Below, in pieces: positions 1 through 9,823 of a stretch of DNA of 64,000 bases. Source of the stretch: Chitinophaga costaii. Its GTDB lineage: Bacteria; Bacteroidota; Bacteroidia; Chitinophagales; Chitinophagaceae. The translations under genes were made by a program, and so were the position numbers. Where the stretch lies: positions 62,001 through 126,000 of the forward strand of contig NZ_FMAR01000003.1 in assembly GCF_900094705.1 (NCBI RefSeq), read 5' to 3'. The notes beneath the pieces are model-generated. The model did no database searches. It was not told where the DNA came from and saw nothing but the letters and a program-made list of their open reading frames with translations. The first letter of the stretch is position 1. Each line of letters opens with the position of its first letter.

Positions 1-321
1 ACGGATAACCACCTGATGCTGATAGACCTGCGCAATAAAAACATTTCCGGTAAAAAAGCGGAACAGGTGCTGGTAAAGGCAGATATCACCGTCAACAAAA
101 ATATGGTGCCTTTCGACGATAAATCGCCGTTCGTTACATCCGGTATTCGCATTGGCGTGCCAGCCATTACCAGCCGTGGTTTGCAGGAAGCCCACATGGG
201 CCAGATCGTGGATTGGATAGACACCCTGCTGCTCGACAGCGATAATGAATCTACCATTACCAAAGTGCGTGGCAGCGTGAATGAATTTATGAAACAGTTC
301 CCCCTGTATCCTGAAATGTAA
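1..321 (+). CDS. glyA: Serine hydroxymethyltransferase, C-terminal part (5' end outside window)
   Basis: Frame 1 is open from the first base, so this is the last 106 residues of a gene that starts outside the window. GlyA is a cytosolic PLP enzyme that converts serine and tetrahydrofolate to glycine and methylene-tetrahydrofolate. The visible part is the C-terminal small domain, recognised by the family stretch '[15 protein letters not shown]' followed by an acidic helix. The PLP lysine lies upstream and cannot be seen. A clear intrinsic terminator follows 28 bases after the stop. The assignment rests on the C-terminal signature only, but that signature is very characteristic. Confidence 0.9.
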   Translation, partial: TDNHLMLIDLRNKNISGKKAEQVLVKADITVNKNMVPFDDKSPFVTSGIRIGVPAITSRGLQEAHMGQIVDWIDTLLLDSDNESTITKVRGSVNEFMKQFPLYPEM

Positions 322-348
322 TTAAAACTTCAATTGCTTGAAATACCT

Positions 349-380
349 GCGACCTGCCATTGAGCGGGTCGCTTTTTTTT
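349..380 (+). terminator. Intrinsic terminator of glyA
   Basis: An 8-bp stem pairs 349-356 (GCGACCTG) with 365-372 (CGGGTCGC, one G-T pair) around an 8-base loop. It is followed directly by a run of eight T at 373-380. Confidence 0.85.
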
Positions 381-418
381 GTGTTTTTGTTGGCTGTGGC
401 TTTGCGGAGATTTAGTTC

Positions 419-454
419 AAAAAAAACGCCGCCAGGTAGCAATGGCGGCGTTTT
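419..454 (-). terminator. Intrinsic terminator of the M20 amidohydrolase
   Basis: CGCCGCCA (427-434) pairs with TGGCGGCG (443-450). On the minus strand the hairpin is followed by eight T (complement of the A run 419-426), as expected for the gene that stops at 479. The plus-strand side has only four T, so it mainly serves the minus strand. Confidence 0.8.
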
Positions 455-478
455 GTAAAACGTTCAGGTATAAAAGGA

Positions 479-1654
479 CTAAAAGCTGGCAGCCAGGAAA
501 GCCATGGTGCCCATGCCATACTCAATGGCATGCTCGTCGATGTCGAAAGTAGGCGTGTGTACGCCGGAATTAATGCCCCTGGCGGCATTGCCAGTACCCA
601 GGCGGAAAAAACAGGCGGGTACTTCCTGCGAATAAAAGGCAAAGTCTTCAGCGCCCATCCGCAGTTCTGTATCCTGCACGTTTGCGGCTCCCATGTAGTC
701 CGAGGCCAGCGCCCTGGCCCGCGCGGTTACGGCTTCGTTGTTGTACAGGCAGGGATAACCCACCAGTATCTCAATATCTATGTCAGCACCCATGGCATGC
801 ACCAGCTCTACCGCCTGCTTGCGGATAAGTTCATGTGCGCGGAAACGCCAGGTTTCGTCCATTGCACGGAAAGTACCCATTAGTTTTACCTCGCTGGGAA
901 TTACATTGGTGGTATAACCGCCGTTGAATGCGCAGATGGACAATACCGACGGGGAAAAGGGATTGTTATTGCGGCTGATGATTTGCTGCAAGCTTACCAC
1001 CAGGTGAGACGCTACGAGAATAGTATCTACCGTGAGGTGGGGCTGTGCGGCGTGGCCGCCTTTACCTTTAATGGTGATATAAATTTCATCAGCGCTGGCC
1101 ATATACTTACCATCACGGAAGCCGAGCAAGCCTGTTTCCATAGTGGGTTGTACATGCATGCCCAGGATGGCGTCTGGCCGGGGATGTTGCAGCACGCCCT
1201 CCGCGATCATGAGACTGGCGCCGCCGGGATGTTTTTCTTCACCTGGCTGGAAAATGACCCGCACAGTACCCTCAAATTCATGGCGCAGCTCCTGGAGTAT
1301 ACGCGTAGCACCCAGTATACAGGTGGTGTGCACATCGTGTCCGCAGGCGTGCATTACGCCGGGGTTAAGCGACTTGTAAGGAACATCGTTGGCTTCCGTA
1401 ATGGGTAAGGCATCCATATCGGCACGGATGGCAATGGTTTTGGAACCGGGATGCTGGCCTGTGATGGTAGCTACAATACCGGTGCCGGCTACCTGCGCCT
1501 GGTAAGAAACGCCAAATTCATCGAGTTTGCTGCGCACAAAAGCTGCCGTTTCGTGTTCCTGGAAGGAAAGCTCCGGGTGGGCATGAATGTGGCGGCGTAT
1601 ATCGATGAATGCAGGCGCGTATTGTTTGGCGAGTGCCTGTATTTTATTCTTCAT
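479..1654 (-). CDS. M20 family amidohydrolase (N-acyl-amino-acid / hippurate hydrolase type)
   Basis: A 391-residue cytosolic metallopeptidase-fold enzyme of the M20D group, which hydrolyses N-acyl amino acids such as hippurate, N-acetyl-amino acids or IAA conjugates. Visible motifs are 'HAHPELS' near residue 25, 'RADMDALP' near 78, the metal-binding 'HACGHDVH' (Cys104, His106), 'QPGEE' (Glu139/Glu140), His167 in 'GMHVQP', and a C-terminal 'GVHTPTFDID' (His366). The length is normal for the family and there is no signal peptide. The start codon overlaps the end of the upstream SPOR gene by 11 bases, so the two are probably co-transcribed. The exact acyl substrate cannot be read from the sequence. 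Confidence 0.9.
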   Translation of the reverse strand: MKNKIQALAKQYAPAFIDIRRHIHAHPELSFQEHETAAFVRSKLDEFGVSYQAQVAGTGIVATITGQHPGSKTIAIRADMDALPITEANDVPYKSLNPGVMHACGHDVHTTCILGATRILQELRHEFEGTVRVIFQPGEEKHPGGASLMIAEGVLQHPRPDAILGMHVQPTMETGLLGFRDGKYMASADEIYITIKGKGGHAAQPHLTVDTILVASHLVVSLQQIISRNNNPFSPSVLSICAFNGGYTTNVIPSEVKLMGTFRAMDETWRFRAHELIRKQAVELVHAMGADIDIEILVGYPCLYNNEAVTARARALASDYMGAANVQDTELRMGAEDFAFYSQEVPACFFRLGTGNAARGINSGVHTPTFDIDEHAIEYGMGTMAFLAASF

Positions 1655-2120
1655 TGTTGGCTCCTTCTTTTTCTGCAGACAAATTGATCGTTGTGGGTAC
1701 TACGAAGATGCTGCCAGGCAGGGCGCTGCTGATCTTATCCCGCAGGTCGCTGGCCTCATCACGTGATTTAAAGTCACCCACGCGTACTTTAAAATAGGGT
1801 GGGTTATAATCCAGGTAAGTGCGGTATTGGGGGAACTGCTGCATTACTTTGGCCTTAACATCGTTGGCCTCCGTGCGTTTGTTGGTAGAAATCACCTGCA
1901 CCCGGAATCCGGGCTGGCTGCGGATGGCAAGTGTATTGATGTAGATCTGTTTGCGGATCATGGCATCTATGCGCGCATCTTTCACCACCGGCGTATTGTA
2001 GGTGATTACCGGTGCCGGCTGGGTGGTAGCCGCTGTGTTGTCCTGTGCAGCAGCGGTAAGCGTGGTGCCCAGTAGCAGGCCCAATACTGCAAAATATTTT
2101 ATCATCATGATGGTTTGCAT
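1644..2120 (-). CDS. Exported SPOR-domain protein
   Basis: About 158 residues. A signal peptide of about 26 residues ends at 'TAAAQ', giving a periplasmic protein. The C-terminal half ('FRVQVISTNKRTEA' to 'YFKVRVGDFKSRDEA') is a SPOR domain, a fold that binds denuded septal peptidoglycan glycan strands. The open frame extends upstream to 2186, but that adds 22 non-signal-like residues and runs into deoC. The ATG at 2120 is preferred because the signal peptide then begins properly; an ATG at 2108 is also possible. It lies 25 bases downstream of deoC and overlaps the amidohydrolase, suggesting one transcript. It may act in envelope or division biology, but the role is not shown here. Confidence 0.8.
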   Translation of the reverse strand: MQTIMMIKYFAVLGLLLGTTLTAAAQDNTAATTQPAPVITYNTPVVKDARIDAMIRKQIYINTLAIRSQPGFRVQVISTNKRTEANDVKAKVMQQFPQYRTYLDYNPPYFKVRVGDFKSRDEASDLRDKISSALPGSIFVVPTTINLSAEKEGANNEE

Positions 2121-2145
2121 TTTGAAGGTGGAACAAAGGATGTTT

Positions 2146-2820
2146 TTAATACCCGTTTTCACTGCCGGCAGGTTGCTGCTGCACAATGGCTACACTGCTG
2201 CTGGCGCCAATACGGGTAGCCCCTGCAGCAATAAGCTGCTGTGCAAATGTATACGTGCGCACACCGCCGGATGCTTTGATTTGTATAGGAGCTGGTAAGT
2301 GGCTGCGCATAAGCTGTACCGCTTCCACACTGGCGCCTTTTTCTGCATAACCGGTAGATGTTTTTACAAAATCTACCTGGCAGCGCACACAAATTTCACA
2401 ACACCGGATAATTTCTTCATCAGATAGTATGCCGCTTTCGATAATGACCTTGATTACCTTTTGCTTAGTATGAATAAGGCCGGTGAGGGTGGCGATTTCT
2501 TTCTCCAGATACGCCCAGTCTGCATTGCGTACGGCAATAAGATTGATCACCATATCCAGTTCGTCGGCCCCGTCTACGATGGCCAGCACCGCCTCAGCTA
2601 CCTTTGCCTCGATGGCGGAATAACCAAAAGGGAATCCTAAAACGGTTGCGGTTTTTACGTGGGTTTGCTCCAGCAGTTGTTTCGCCAAACGCACAAAAGG
2701 AGGAGGCACGCATACGGCTGCAAAGTTGTATGAAGCAGCCTCGCCGCAAAGCTTCACAATCTCTTCGCGGGAGGTGGTAGGTTTTAAGATGGTATGGTCA
2801 ATGTATGTGTTGACTTGCAT
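2146..2820 (-). CDS. deoC: Deoxyribose-phosphate aldolase
   Basis: A 224-residue class I aldolase that cleaves 2-deoxyribose-5-phosphate to glyceraldehyde-3-phosphate and acetaldehyde in deoxynucleoside catabolism. The Schiff-base lysine is Lys153 in 'VDFVKTSTGY', the second lysine is Lys182 in 'IKASGG', and the acid Asp89 is in 'ADELDM'. The length is typical of the short bacterial DeoC. A perfect TAnnTTTG promoter box lies five bases upstream of the ATG, so the transcript is probably leaderless or nearly so. It is first in a likely run with the SPOR and M20 genes. Confidence 0.95.
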   Translation of the reverse strand: MQVNTYIDHTILKPTTSREEIVKLCGEAASYNFAAVCVPPPFVRLAKQLLEQTHVKTATVLGFPFGYSAIEAKVAEAVLAIVDGADELDMVINLIAVRNADWAYLEKEIATLTGLIHTKQKVIKVIIESGILSDEEIIRCCEICVRCQVDFVKTSTGYAEKGASVEAVQLMRSHLPAPIQIKASGGVRTYTFAQQLIAAGATRIGASSSVAIVQQQPAGSENGY

Positions 2821-2825
2821 AGCTG

Positions 2826-2833
2826 CAAATTTA
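2826..2833 (-). promoter_or_regulatory. -7 promoter box of deoC
   Basis: On the minus strand the bases read TAAATTTG, an exact match to the Bacteroidota -7 consensus TAnnTTTG. Its last base is five bases from the deoC ATG. A TTG occurs about 25 bases further upstream, a little beyond the usual spacing. Confidence 0.6.
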
Positions 2834-2986
2834 GCCTAAAGAATGGGAAAGCCGAGGGCAATTTTCCGGTGCGGTGCGGGCCGTATGGAACGTTGGAAGA
2901 GGGGGCTGATTTTTGGGGCCGGTAACTACGGTAGGGTATGCGGGCAGTGGTAATACGATGTATGATATCAGGGGCTTCCTATTAAT

Positions 2987-3019
2987 AAAAGAGAGGCAAA
3001 CATGCTTGCCTCTCTTTTT
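2987..3019 (-). terminator. Intrinsic terminator downstream of secA
   Basis: A 13-bp perfect stem pairs AAAAGAGAGGCAA (2987-2999) with its complement (3006-3018) around a 6-base loop, with T runs on both sides. It lies just beyond the secA stop at 3046. Confidence 0.8.
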
Positions 3020-3045
3020 ATTTTTATTTCCACCATGTTGCCGGA

Positions 3046-6000
3046 TCATGCATCCTTGCCATGGCATTGTTTATATTTCTTACCACTACCACAAGGGCAG
3101 GGATCATTGCGGCCAATGCGGGGGCCGGCCTTCACGGGGTCTATCCGTTCCGGTTCTGGGTTATTGTATGCGGGTGCAGTTTCCACGGGCACACCGCCGC
3201 CGGAAAGCTCCTGGTGAGAAGCCTTCATCTTACTCATATCCGTACGTTTTTCCGGGCGGGCTTCCTTTATTTCCTGGCTGGGCATTACCCCTTCCGCTAC
3301 TTCATCATGCTGGTGCCTGCGGTGTTCCAGGCCGCATTTGGTAAGGAAAGAAACAATGGTGCCATTAGTTTCCGCATTCATTTGTTTGAACAGCTCAAAA
3401 GCTTCCAGTTTATAAATGAGCAGTGGATCGCGCTGTTCGTACACGGCGCTTTGCACGGATTGTTTCAGGTCGTCCATGGCACGCAGGTGTTCCTTCCAGG
3501 CTTCGTCAATAAGGGCCAGGGTGATAGAGCGTTCCAGGGCATACCGTACTTCATATCCTTCGGTTTCCACGATCTTATTAATATTGGCCACGATGCCGAT
3601 ATTCTTTTTGCCGTCGGTAAACTCAATGGCCACGTTGGTGGCGCGGGCACCTTTTTCTTGCGCCAGGCGCTGGAGGGCGGGCCACATATAAGTTACCATG
3701 TCTTCCGACTTACGCTCGTAAAGATCGGTGGCTTCCTCATACAGTTGGGTGGCCAGGGTAGCTACATCGGTGCGGGCCAGTGCTTCCTGGGTGATGGATG
3801 TTTCCAGGGAGAAATTAATGATCACGTCGCGTTTAAAGGCTTCGTAATCGCCGCTATCTTTATGCATGGTCACCAGGTTCTCGGCTACGCTGTAGAAAGC
3901 ATTGTCGATATCAATGGCCAGGCGTTCGCCAAACAAGGCGTGGTTACGTTTTGCGTAAATCACGGTGCGCTGTTTGTTCATCACGTCGTCATATTCCAGC
4001 AACCGTTTACGGATACCGAAGTTATTTTCTTCCACCTTTTTCTGGGCGCGTTCGATCGATTTGCTGATCATGCTGTGCTGGATCACTTCCCCTTCTTTAT
4101 AGCCCATGCGGTCCATCATACCGGCTATGCGGTCAGAACCAAACATGCGCATCAGGTCATCTTCCAGCGATACAAAGAACTGGGAAGTACCGGGGTCGCC
4201 CTGGCGGCCGGCGCGGCCACGCAACTGGCGGTCTACCCGGCGGCTTTCATGCCGTTCTGTACCGATGATGGCCAGGCCTCCCGCTTCTTTTACACCGGGG
4301 CCCAGCTTAATATCCGTACCACGGCCTGCCATGTTGGTGGCGATGGTTACGGCGCTGGAAAGGCCTGCTTCCGATACGATCTGGGCTTCACGGGCATGCT
4401 GTTTGGCATTCAGTACGTTGTGCGGTATTTTTTCGAAGGTGAGCATTTTGCCCAGCAATTCAGACACTTCTACGGAGGTAGTACCTACCAGCACGGGGCG
4501 GCCTTTGGCCGTCAGTGACTTGATCTCTTCAATCACGGCGCGGTACTTATCCCGTTTGGTTTTATATACCAGGTCTTCCGCATCATTGCGGGAAATCGGC
4601 AGGTTGGTCGGGATGGTCACTACATCTAGTTTGTAAATCTCCCAGAATTCGCCGGCTTCCGTGGTGGCTGTACCGGTCATACCGGCCAGCTTATGGTACA
4701 TGCGGAAGAAGTTTTGCAAAGTAATGGTGGCAAATGTTTGGGTGGCAGCTTCCACTTTTACATTTTCCTTGGCTTCAATAGCCTGGTGCAGCCCGTCGGA
4801 ATAGCGGCGGCCATCCAGGATACGGCCTGTTTGTTCATCTACAATCTTCACCTTACCATCCATTACCACGTATTCGATGTCTTTATCGAAGAGGGTATAA
4901 GCTTTCAGCAGTTGCTGGATAGAATGGATGCGGTCTGATTTCTGGGCGAAATCTTGCAGCAATTCGTCTTTGCGGCGCAATTTTTCTTCCGCGGGCAGAT
5001 CCAGTTTTTCAATTTCTGCAATTTCAAAACCTACATCGGGCATCACGAAGAAACTGGAGTCTTCGCCAGATTGGGTGATCAGTGCAATGCCTTTTTCGGT
5101 AAGGTCTACACTGTTATTTTTTTCGTCGATGTGAAAGTAAAGTTCTTCATCCACTTTCGGCATTTCGCGTTGCTGATCGGCGATGTAATAATTCTCTGCT
5201 TTCTGGAGCAGTACTTTATTTCCAGGCTCGCTGAGGAATTTTATCAGTGCGCTGTTCTTTGGCAAGCCTCTCCAGGCACGCATCAGGGCCAGGCCGCCGG
5301 TCTTAGGGTCGTCCTTGCCTTCGGCGATGAGTTTTTTGGCTTCCAGGAGAAACTGCTGGGTTACTCTTTTCTGGGCATCTACCAGGCGTTGAATGCGGGG
5401 TTTCAGGGAATGAAACTCCTGTTCGTCGCCACGGGGAATGGGGCCGGAAATGATGAGGGGAGTACGTGCATCGTCGATCAATACACTATCCACCTCATCC
5501 ACCATGGCATAATGATGTTTGCGCTGCACCATTTCTTCAGGGCTGTGTACCATGTTATCGCGCAGGTAGTCAAAGCCAAATTCATTATTGGTACCGTACG
5601 TAATATCCGCCAGGTAAGCATTGCGGCGTTCGGGAGAATGAGAGGGGTGCTTGTCAATGCAATCCACGGTAATACCGAGGAATTCGAAGATAGGGCCATT
5701 CCATTCAGAGTCACGGCGGGCCAGATAGTCGTTCACCGTTACAATATGCACGCCTTCTCCGGCTAGTGCATTGAGGTAAGCGGGCAGGGTAGATACCAGG
5801 GTTTTACCTTCACCAGTAGCCATTTCGGAGATCTTGCCCTGGTGCAGTGTTATACCGCCAATAAGCTGTACATCGTAATGCACCATATTCCAAACCACCT
5901 CCTGGCCTGCAGCTTTCCAGCTATTATTGTAGGTCACTTTGTCACCTGCAATGTTAATATAGGGTTTACCTACTGCCAGGGCGCGATCCAGTTCCGTAGC

Positions 6001-6390
6001 GGTGGCGGTGAGTTGGGTGTTTTCTTTAAAGCGGCGGCCGGTTTCCTTTACCACAGCAAAGGCCTGGGGCAGCAGCTCATTCAGCACTTCCTCAATTTTT
6101 TTATCGCGATCTTTTTTCAGCTTATCGATTTCCTGGTATACGATGTCTTTGGCGGCCACGTCGGCAGCCTCGTCGGCATCTGCTTGCTGGGCGGCAATTT
6201 GCGCATCAACATCGGAAAGGTATTCGCGGATGCGTTGGCGGAACTCCTGCGTTTTGTTACGCAGTTCATCTACAGATAAAGATTGTAATTTGGCAAATTC
6301 CTCATTGATCTGCACCACGATAGGAGCCAGAGATTTAACATCCCGCTCGGATTTGTGACCACCAAAAAGTTTAGTTAAAAAACCTAACAT
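3046..6390 (-). CDS. secA: Preprotein translocase ATPase SecA
   Basis: A 1114-residue motor ATPase that pushes unfolded preproteins through SecYEG at the inner membrane. Visible features are Walker A 'ATGEGKT' at residues 191-197, the DEAD-like 'DEVD' at 298-301 followed by '[11 protein letters not shown]', the helicase C-terminal motifs 'NMAGRGTDI' and '[11 protein letters not shown]', and a C-terminal zinc motif '[16 protein letters not shown]' (Cys1098, Cys1100, Cys1109, His1110) that binds SecB or phospholipid in relatives. It is longer than the roughly 900-residue E. coli enzyme, which is usual for Bacteroidota. It is transcribed alone and followed by a terminator. Confidence 0.98.
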   Translation of the reverse strand: MLGFLTKLFGGHKSERDVKSLAPIVVQINEEFAKLQSLSVDELRNKTQEFRQRIREYLSDVDAQIAAQQADADEAADVAAKDIVYQEIDKLKKDRDKKIEEVLNELLPQAFAVVKETGRRFKENTQLTATATELDRALAVGKPYINIAGDKVTYNNSWKAAGQEVVWNMVHYDVQLIGGITLHQGKISEMATGEGKTLVSTLPAYLNALAGEGVHIVTVNDYLARRDSEWNGPIFEFLGITVDCIDKHPSHSPERRNAYLADITYGTNNEFGFDYLRDNMVHSPEEMVQRKHHYAMVDEVDSVLIDDARTPLIISGPIPRGDEQEFHSLKPRIQRLVDAQKRVTQQFLLEAKKLIAEGKDDPKTGGLALMRAWRGLPKNSALIKFLSEPGNKVLLQKAENYYIADQQREMPKVDEELYFHIDEKNNSVDLTEKGIALITQSGEDSSFFVMPDVGFEIAEIEKLDLPAEEKLRRKDELLQDFAQKSDRIHSIQQLLKAYTLFDKDIEYVVMDGKVKIVDEQTGRILDGRRYSDGLHQAIEAKENVKVEAATQTFATITLQNFFRMYHKLAGMTGTATTEAGEFWEIYKLDVVTIPTNLPISRNDAEDLVYKTKRDKYRAVIEEIKSLTAKGRPVLVGTTSVEVSELLGKMLTFEKIPHNVLNAKQHAREAQIVSEAGLSSAVTIATNMAGRGTDIKLGPGVKEAGGLAIIGTERHESRRVDRQLRGRAGRQGDPGTSQFFVSLEDDLMRMFGSDRIAGMMDRMGYKEGEVIQHSMISKSIERAQKKVEENNFGIRKRLLEYDDVMNKQRTVIYAKRNHALFGERLAIDIDNAFYSVAENLVTMHKDSGDYEAFKRDVIINFSLETSITQEALARTDVATLATQLYEEATDLYERKSEDMVTYMWPALQRLAQEKGARATNVAIEFTDGKKNIGIVANINKIVETEGYEVRYALERSITLALIDEAWKEHLRAMDDLKQSVQSAVYEQRDPLLIYKLEAFELFKQMNAETNGTIVSFLTKCGLEHRRHQHDEVAEGVMPSQEIKEARPEKRTDMSKMKASHQELSGGGVPVETAPAYNNPEPERIDPVKAGPRIGRNDPCPCGSGKKYKQCHGKDA

Positions 6391-6960
6391 GTTATTATAA
6401 GAATTATCGGATTTAAGTTGGTTGCAGCAGGCATGGGCTTCGCCACGATGAATGCAGACAAATATTATGCTTAACTGATTGTTATGTCATGCTGACAGGC
6501 GCGGGGTGCGCAATTTCCCCAAAGGCTAGCTCCAAAAAAACAAAATTGTTGTGGATGGAAATTGCGGTGGTGAAAATTATCTTTTCCCTGCTGGCCCACA
6601 TGGGGCGTAAATGTAGGAATAATTTACAGACAGGCGTAGCTAAAATGTAAATATTAGTAAGACTTTAAATAATAAAAATCCCAATATCATAAACCAGCCC
6701 CCACAACGGCTTATAGGGGAAAGCCGGCGGCCGCCAGGCAAAAAGGCAGGCTGGCCTGGGAGGCATACAGGCTGCCGCCATGAAAAAACGGGAAATATGA
6801 AAATACTTTTTATAAATTTAAGGCCTGCCACCAGGGCAGCCCTCTCCGGAACTATGCATATAAAAACGAGGGCCACCTGCGCAGTAGCACGTTATGAACC
6901 GCACACCGCAAAAAGTATTTCAAACAACAGTTATCAGATACGTATAAAAACGATTTGTCA
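6391..6960. other. Divergent intergenic region between secA and the oxidoreductase
   Basis: No gene is supported in these 570 bases. On the minus strand TAATATTTG at 6459-6467 is a one-base-too-long match to the TAnnTTTG box and could drive secA. A GC-rich nested inverted repeat lies at 6726-6779: outer arms GGCGGC/GCCGCC (6726-6731 with 6774-6779) enclose CCAGGC/GCCTGG (6734-6739 with 6754-6759). One copy of the word CACGTTATGAA lies at 6888-6898, 62 bases before the next gene. Confidence 0.5.
6888..6898 (+). repeat. CACGTTATGAA element, copy 1
   Basis: Exact 11-base word in the gap upstream of the MocA-type oxidoreductase. The same word recurs at 15599-15609, 15798-15808 and 50757-50767. 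Confidence 0.6.
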
Positions 6961-8121
6961 ATGAACCGTAAGTTAAGAATGGGCATGATAGGAGGTGGCA
7001 AAAACGCCTTTATCGGTGCAGTGCATCGTATTGCAGCCAATATGGACGGCCTCATTACCCTCACCGCCGCCGCCCTCAGCTCAGATCCACAACGCGCCCT
7101 GGAATCGGGCCGCGAACTTTTTCTCGCAGCAGACCGCATTTACGCTGACTATAAAACCATGTTGGAAACGGAAGCCGCCAAACCGGCCAGTGAACGCCTG
7201 GATTTTATCGTGATCGTTACGCCCAATCATGTACACTTTGAACCCGCCATGCTGGCCCTGGAAAAAGGGTTTCATGTGGTGATAGACAAGCCCATCACCT
7301 TCACCCTGGACCAAGCCAAACAACTGAAGGCCAAGGTAGCAGCTACCGGCCTGAAACTGTTGCTCACCCACACCTACACTGGCTACCCCATGGTAAAACA
7401 GGCCCGTGCTATGGTAAAAGCAGGCACCTTAGGCGAAATCCGTAAAATTTACGTGGAATACCCGCAGGGATGGCTTAGCACCCCGGACGAAAAAGATAAC
7501 CAGCAAGCCGCTTGGCGTACCGATCCCAGTAAATCGGGCAAAGCGGGCGCCATGGGCGACATCGGCACCCACGCCGCTAACCTTGCAGAATATGTTTCCG
7601 GCCTGCAAATAGACCGGCTTTGTGCTGACCTTAATATCGTAGTACCCGGACGCCGCCTGGACGACGACGGTGCCATACTGCTTAAATTTAATAACGGTGC
7701 CAGCGGCGTACTCATTGCTTCACAGATTGCAGCCGGAGAAGAAAACGCCCTTAGCATTCGCGTTTATGGCGAAAAAGGCGGCTTGGAATGGCATCAGATG
7801 GAACCCAATACCCTGCTGGTAAAATGGCTGGATAAGCCCGCCGAAATATACCGTGCCGGGGCCGGATACCATTACCAATCGCCCTTTATGTACAAGAATA
7901 CCCGTACGCCGGGCGGCCACCCAGAAGGCTATCTGGAAGCATTCGGTAACCTGTACCGCAACTTTGCCCATACCCTCATGGCGCTTGCCGATGGCACCAC
8001 CCCCACCCCTGAAGCCCTGGACTATCCCAGCGTGGAAGAAGGTGTGCGCGGTATGGCCTTCATCGACAATGTGGTGAAGTCTGCTCAAAGCGAGCAAAAG
8101 TGGACAAAATTTGAAATCTAA
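6961..8121 (+). CDS. Gfo/Idh/MocA family NAD(P)-dependent sugar oxidoreductase
   Basis: A 386-residue cytosolic dehydrogenase. The N-terminal Rossmann fold shows 'MGMIGGGKNAFIG', and the family lysine motif reads 'DKP' (Lys110) instead of the common EKP. 'GDIGTHAANL' carries Asp200 and His204 of the C-terminal domain. Members oxidise or reduce sugar hydroxyls, often at C3. The ATG at 6961 is used; a TTG two codons earlier is less likely. A sugar-isomerase-like gene follows 28 bases on. With the DUF1080 and ThuA genes downstream, the context points to 3-keto-sugar metabolism (inference). It has no signal peptide, so it would handle the cytoplasmic step. Confidence 0.9.
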   Translation: MNRKLRMGMIGGGKNAFIGAVHRIAANMDGLITLTAAALSSDPQRALESGRELFLAADRIYADYKTMLETEAAKPASERLDFIVIVTPNHVHFEPAMLALEKGFHVVIDKPITFTLDQAKQLKAKVAATGLKLLLTHTYTGYPMVKQARAMVKAGTLGEIRKIYVEYPQGWLSTPDEKDNQQAAWRTDPSKSGKAGAMGDIGTHAANLAEYVSGLQIDRLCADLNIVVPGRRLDDDGAILLKFNNGASGVLIASQIAAGEENALSIRVYGEKGGLEWHQMEPNTLLVKWLDKPAEIYRAGAGYHYQSPFMYKNTRTPGGHPEGYLEAFGNLYRNFAHTLMALADGTTPTPEALDYPSVEEGVRGMAFIDNVVKSAQSEQKWTKFEI

Positions 8122-8149
8122 CGTTAACGCCTACACGTAAAAATAATGC

Positions 8150-9202
8150 ATGAAAACGATTAAAGGACCTGGCATTTTCCTGGCGCAATTTCTGGGCGAC
8201 CAAGCCCCGTTCAACAGCCTGCAGTCTATCTGCGAATGGTCTGCCTCCCTGGGCTTTAAAGGGGTACAGATTCCTACCTCCGATCCAAAGATTTTTGACC
8301 TGCAAAAAGCGGCAGAAAGCAAAACGTACGCAGATGAGATCAAGGGGCTGGTAAACGCCGCGGGTGTAGAAATCACCGAACTGTCTACCCACCTCCAAGG
8401 CCAGCTCGTAGCCGTACACCCGGCCTATAACGACCTGTTCGATGGGTTTGCGCCCGAAAAGTTGCGCGGCAACTATTCGGCGCGTACGGAATGGGCGGTA
8501 CAACAATTAAAATATGCAGCAAAAGCCAGTGAAAATTTAGGGCTGAACGCACATGCTACTTTCAGCGGTGCATTGCTTTGGCCTACCGTATATCCCTGGC
8601 CACAACGGCCTGCAGGACTGGTAAATACCGGTTTTGCAGCACTGGCCCAACGCTGGAAACCCATCCTCGATGTATTTGAGCAACACGGCATAGACCTGTG
8701 TTATGAACTACATCCCGGCGAAGACTTGCACGATGGCGTTACCTTTGAGCGTTTCCTGGAAGCTGTAGGGCATCATAAACGCGCCAATATCCTGTACGAT
8801 CCCAGTCATTTTGTACTGCAATGCCTGAACTATCTGGAATTCATCGATATTTATCATGAGCGCATCCGGATGTTCCATGTGAAAGACGCGGAATTTAATC
8901 CCACTGGCCGCTCTGGCGTATATGGCGGTTACCAGGGCTGGTTGGAAAGGCCTGGACGTTTCCGCTCCCTGGGCGATGGACAGGTGGATTTTAAAAGCAT
9001 CTTTAGCAAAATGGCGCAGTACGATTTTGGCGGTTGGGCCGTGATGGAGTGGGAGTGCGCTATAAAACATCCTGAACAAGGTGCAAAAGAAGGGGCGCCT
9101 TTTATTGCCGAACACATTATCCGGGTCACCGACCGTGCGTTCGACGACTTTGCCGGCACCGGTGCCAACGATGTGCTGAATAAGAAAATATTAGGTCTTT
9201 AA
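8150..9202 (+). CDS. Sugar phosphate isomerase/epimerase-like TIM-barrel protein
   Basis: A 350-residue protein of the xylose-isomerase-like TIM-barrel (AP endonuclease 2) family. Metal-site motifs characteristic of the fold are visible: 'YELHPGED' (Glu), 'YDPSHFVLQ' (Asp/His), 'MFHVKDAEF' (His-Lys-Asp) and 'MEWECAIKH' (Glu). There is no signal peptide. It directly follows the MocA-type oxidoreductase, a pairing common in clusters that handle inositols and 3-keto sugars, where such proteins isomerise or cleave the keto sugar. The precise substrate is not readable. An inverted repeat lies just after the stop. Confidence 0.85.
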   Translation: MKTIKGPGIFLAQFLGDQAPFNSLQSICEWSASLGFKGVQIPTSDPKIFDLQKAAESKTYADEIKGLVNAAGVEITELSTHLQGQLVAVHPAYNDLFDGFAPEKLRGNYSARTEWAVQQLKYAAKASENLGLNAHATFSGALLWPTVYPWPQRPAGLVNTGFAALAQRWKPILDVFEQHGIDLCYELHPGEDLHDGVTFERFLEAVGHHKRANILYDPSHFVLQCLNYLEFIDIYHERIRMFHVKDAEFNPTGRSGVYGGYQGWLERPGRFRSLGDGQVDFKSIFSKMAQYDFGGWAVMEWECAIKHPEQGAKEGAPFIAEHIIRVTDRAFDDFAGTGANDVLNKKILGL

Positions 9203-9211
9203 ACAATAGCA

Positions 9212-9246
9212 CAGGACATCCGGTTGGTAAAATTGGGTATGTCCTG
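9212..9246 (+). other. Inter-gene inverted repeat
   Basis: CAGGACAT (9212-9219) pairs perfectly with ATGTCCTG (9239-9246). No T run follows, so it is more likely an mRNA processing or stability hairpin than a simple terminator. Confidence 0.4.
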
Positions 9247-9292
9247 GGCATAAGGAAGCAAACATTAAAACAATAAAACAAAAAACGACAAA

Positions 9293-9709
9293 ATGAAAAA
9301 AGGAATGCTGGCGTCTATGGTGATGATCGCCGTATTTATGGCGGCCTGTGGCGGTGGTGGCAGCAAGGATGCGAATGCCACAGATAGCGCCAAATCGACT
9401 GAAACTACCGCCCCTGCCGACAATTCGATGGTGGCACCCGGGGCTAATTCGGCGGTATCTAAAGGCGAAACGCTGGAGGCTGGCCTGGATTGCAAAACCT
9501 GTCATAAAGTAGACATGAAAGTGGTAGGCCCTTCTTTCAAGGAAATTGCCGCCAAGTATAAACCGACCGACGAAAATATTGAAATGCTGGCCGCCAAGAT
9601 CATCAGCGGTGGTAGTGGCAACTGGGGTACGGTGGCCATGACGCCCCACCCAGATTTGTCTAAAGACGACGCCAAGGAAATTGTAAAGTATATACTGGCG
9701 CAGAAATAA
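9293..9709 (+). CDS. Cytochrome c lipoprotein (c-551/552 type)
   Basis: A 138-residue lipoprotein. The signal 'FMAACGG' places the lipid-anchored Cys at residue 19. A low-complexity Ser/Thr/Ala linker (about 23-55) follows, then one class I cytochrome c domain. Haem is attached at 'CKTCH' (Cys67, Cys70, His71), and Met116 in 'AMTPHP' is the probable sixth ligand. It should shuttle electrons in the periplasm. A domain of the same type is fused into the large protein encoded at 11510-14908. Its place between a sugar dehydrogenase pair and DUF1080/ThuA genes suggests it accepts electrons from sugar oxidation (inference). Confidence 0.92.
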   Translation: MKKGMLASMVMIAVFMAACGGGGSKDANATDSAKSTETTAPADNSMVAPGANSAVSKGETLEAGLDCKTCHKVDMKVVGPSFKEIAAKYKPTDENIEMLAAKIISGGSGNWGTVAMTPHPDLSKDDAKEIVKYILAQK

Positions 9710-9714
9710 AGTGT

Positions 9715-9754
9715 AAACGCCTGGTGGCCGGAAAGGCCCGCCGCCAGGACGTTT
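9715..9754 (+). other. Hairpin downstream of the cytochrome gene
   Basis: AAACG (9715-9719) pairs with CGTTT (9750-9754), and the inner CCTGG/GGC arms pair with GCC/CCAGG around a short loop. It is GC-rich but lacks a long T run. It could attenuate or protect the mRNA between two genes of one transcript. Confidence 0.4.
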
Positions 9755-9823
9755 CCTTCCCATGCCTGCTACTGCACTACTTGCCCCTGATACCATTCAT
9801 TTTAATTATTAACGGAACCTGAT

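Noticed and set aside
3061..4518. Long plus-strand open frame (485 codons)
   Set aside because: It is antisense to secA, whose motifs are complete. The translated sequence is unpatterned and has no family signature.
9239..9246. Terminator after the isomerase gene
   Set aside because: The 8-bp inverted repeat has a 19-base loop and no T run, so it is listed only as an inverted repeat.
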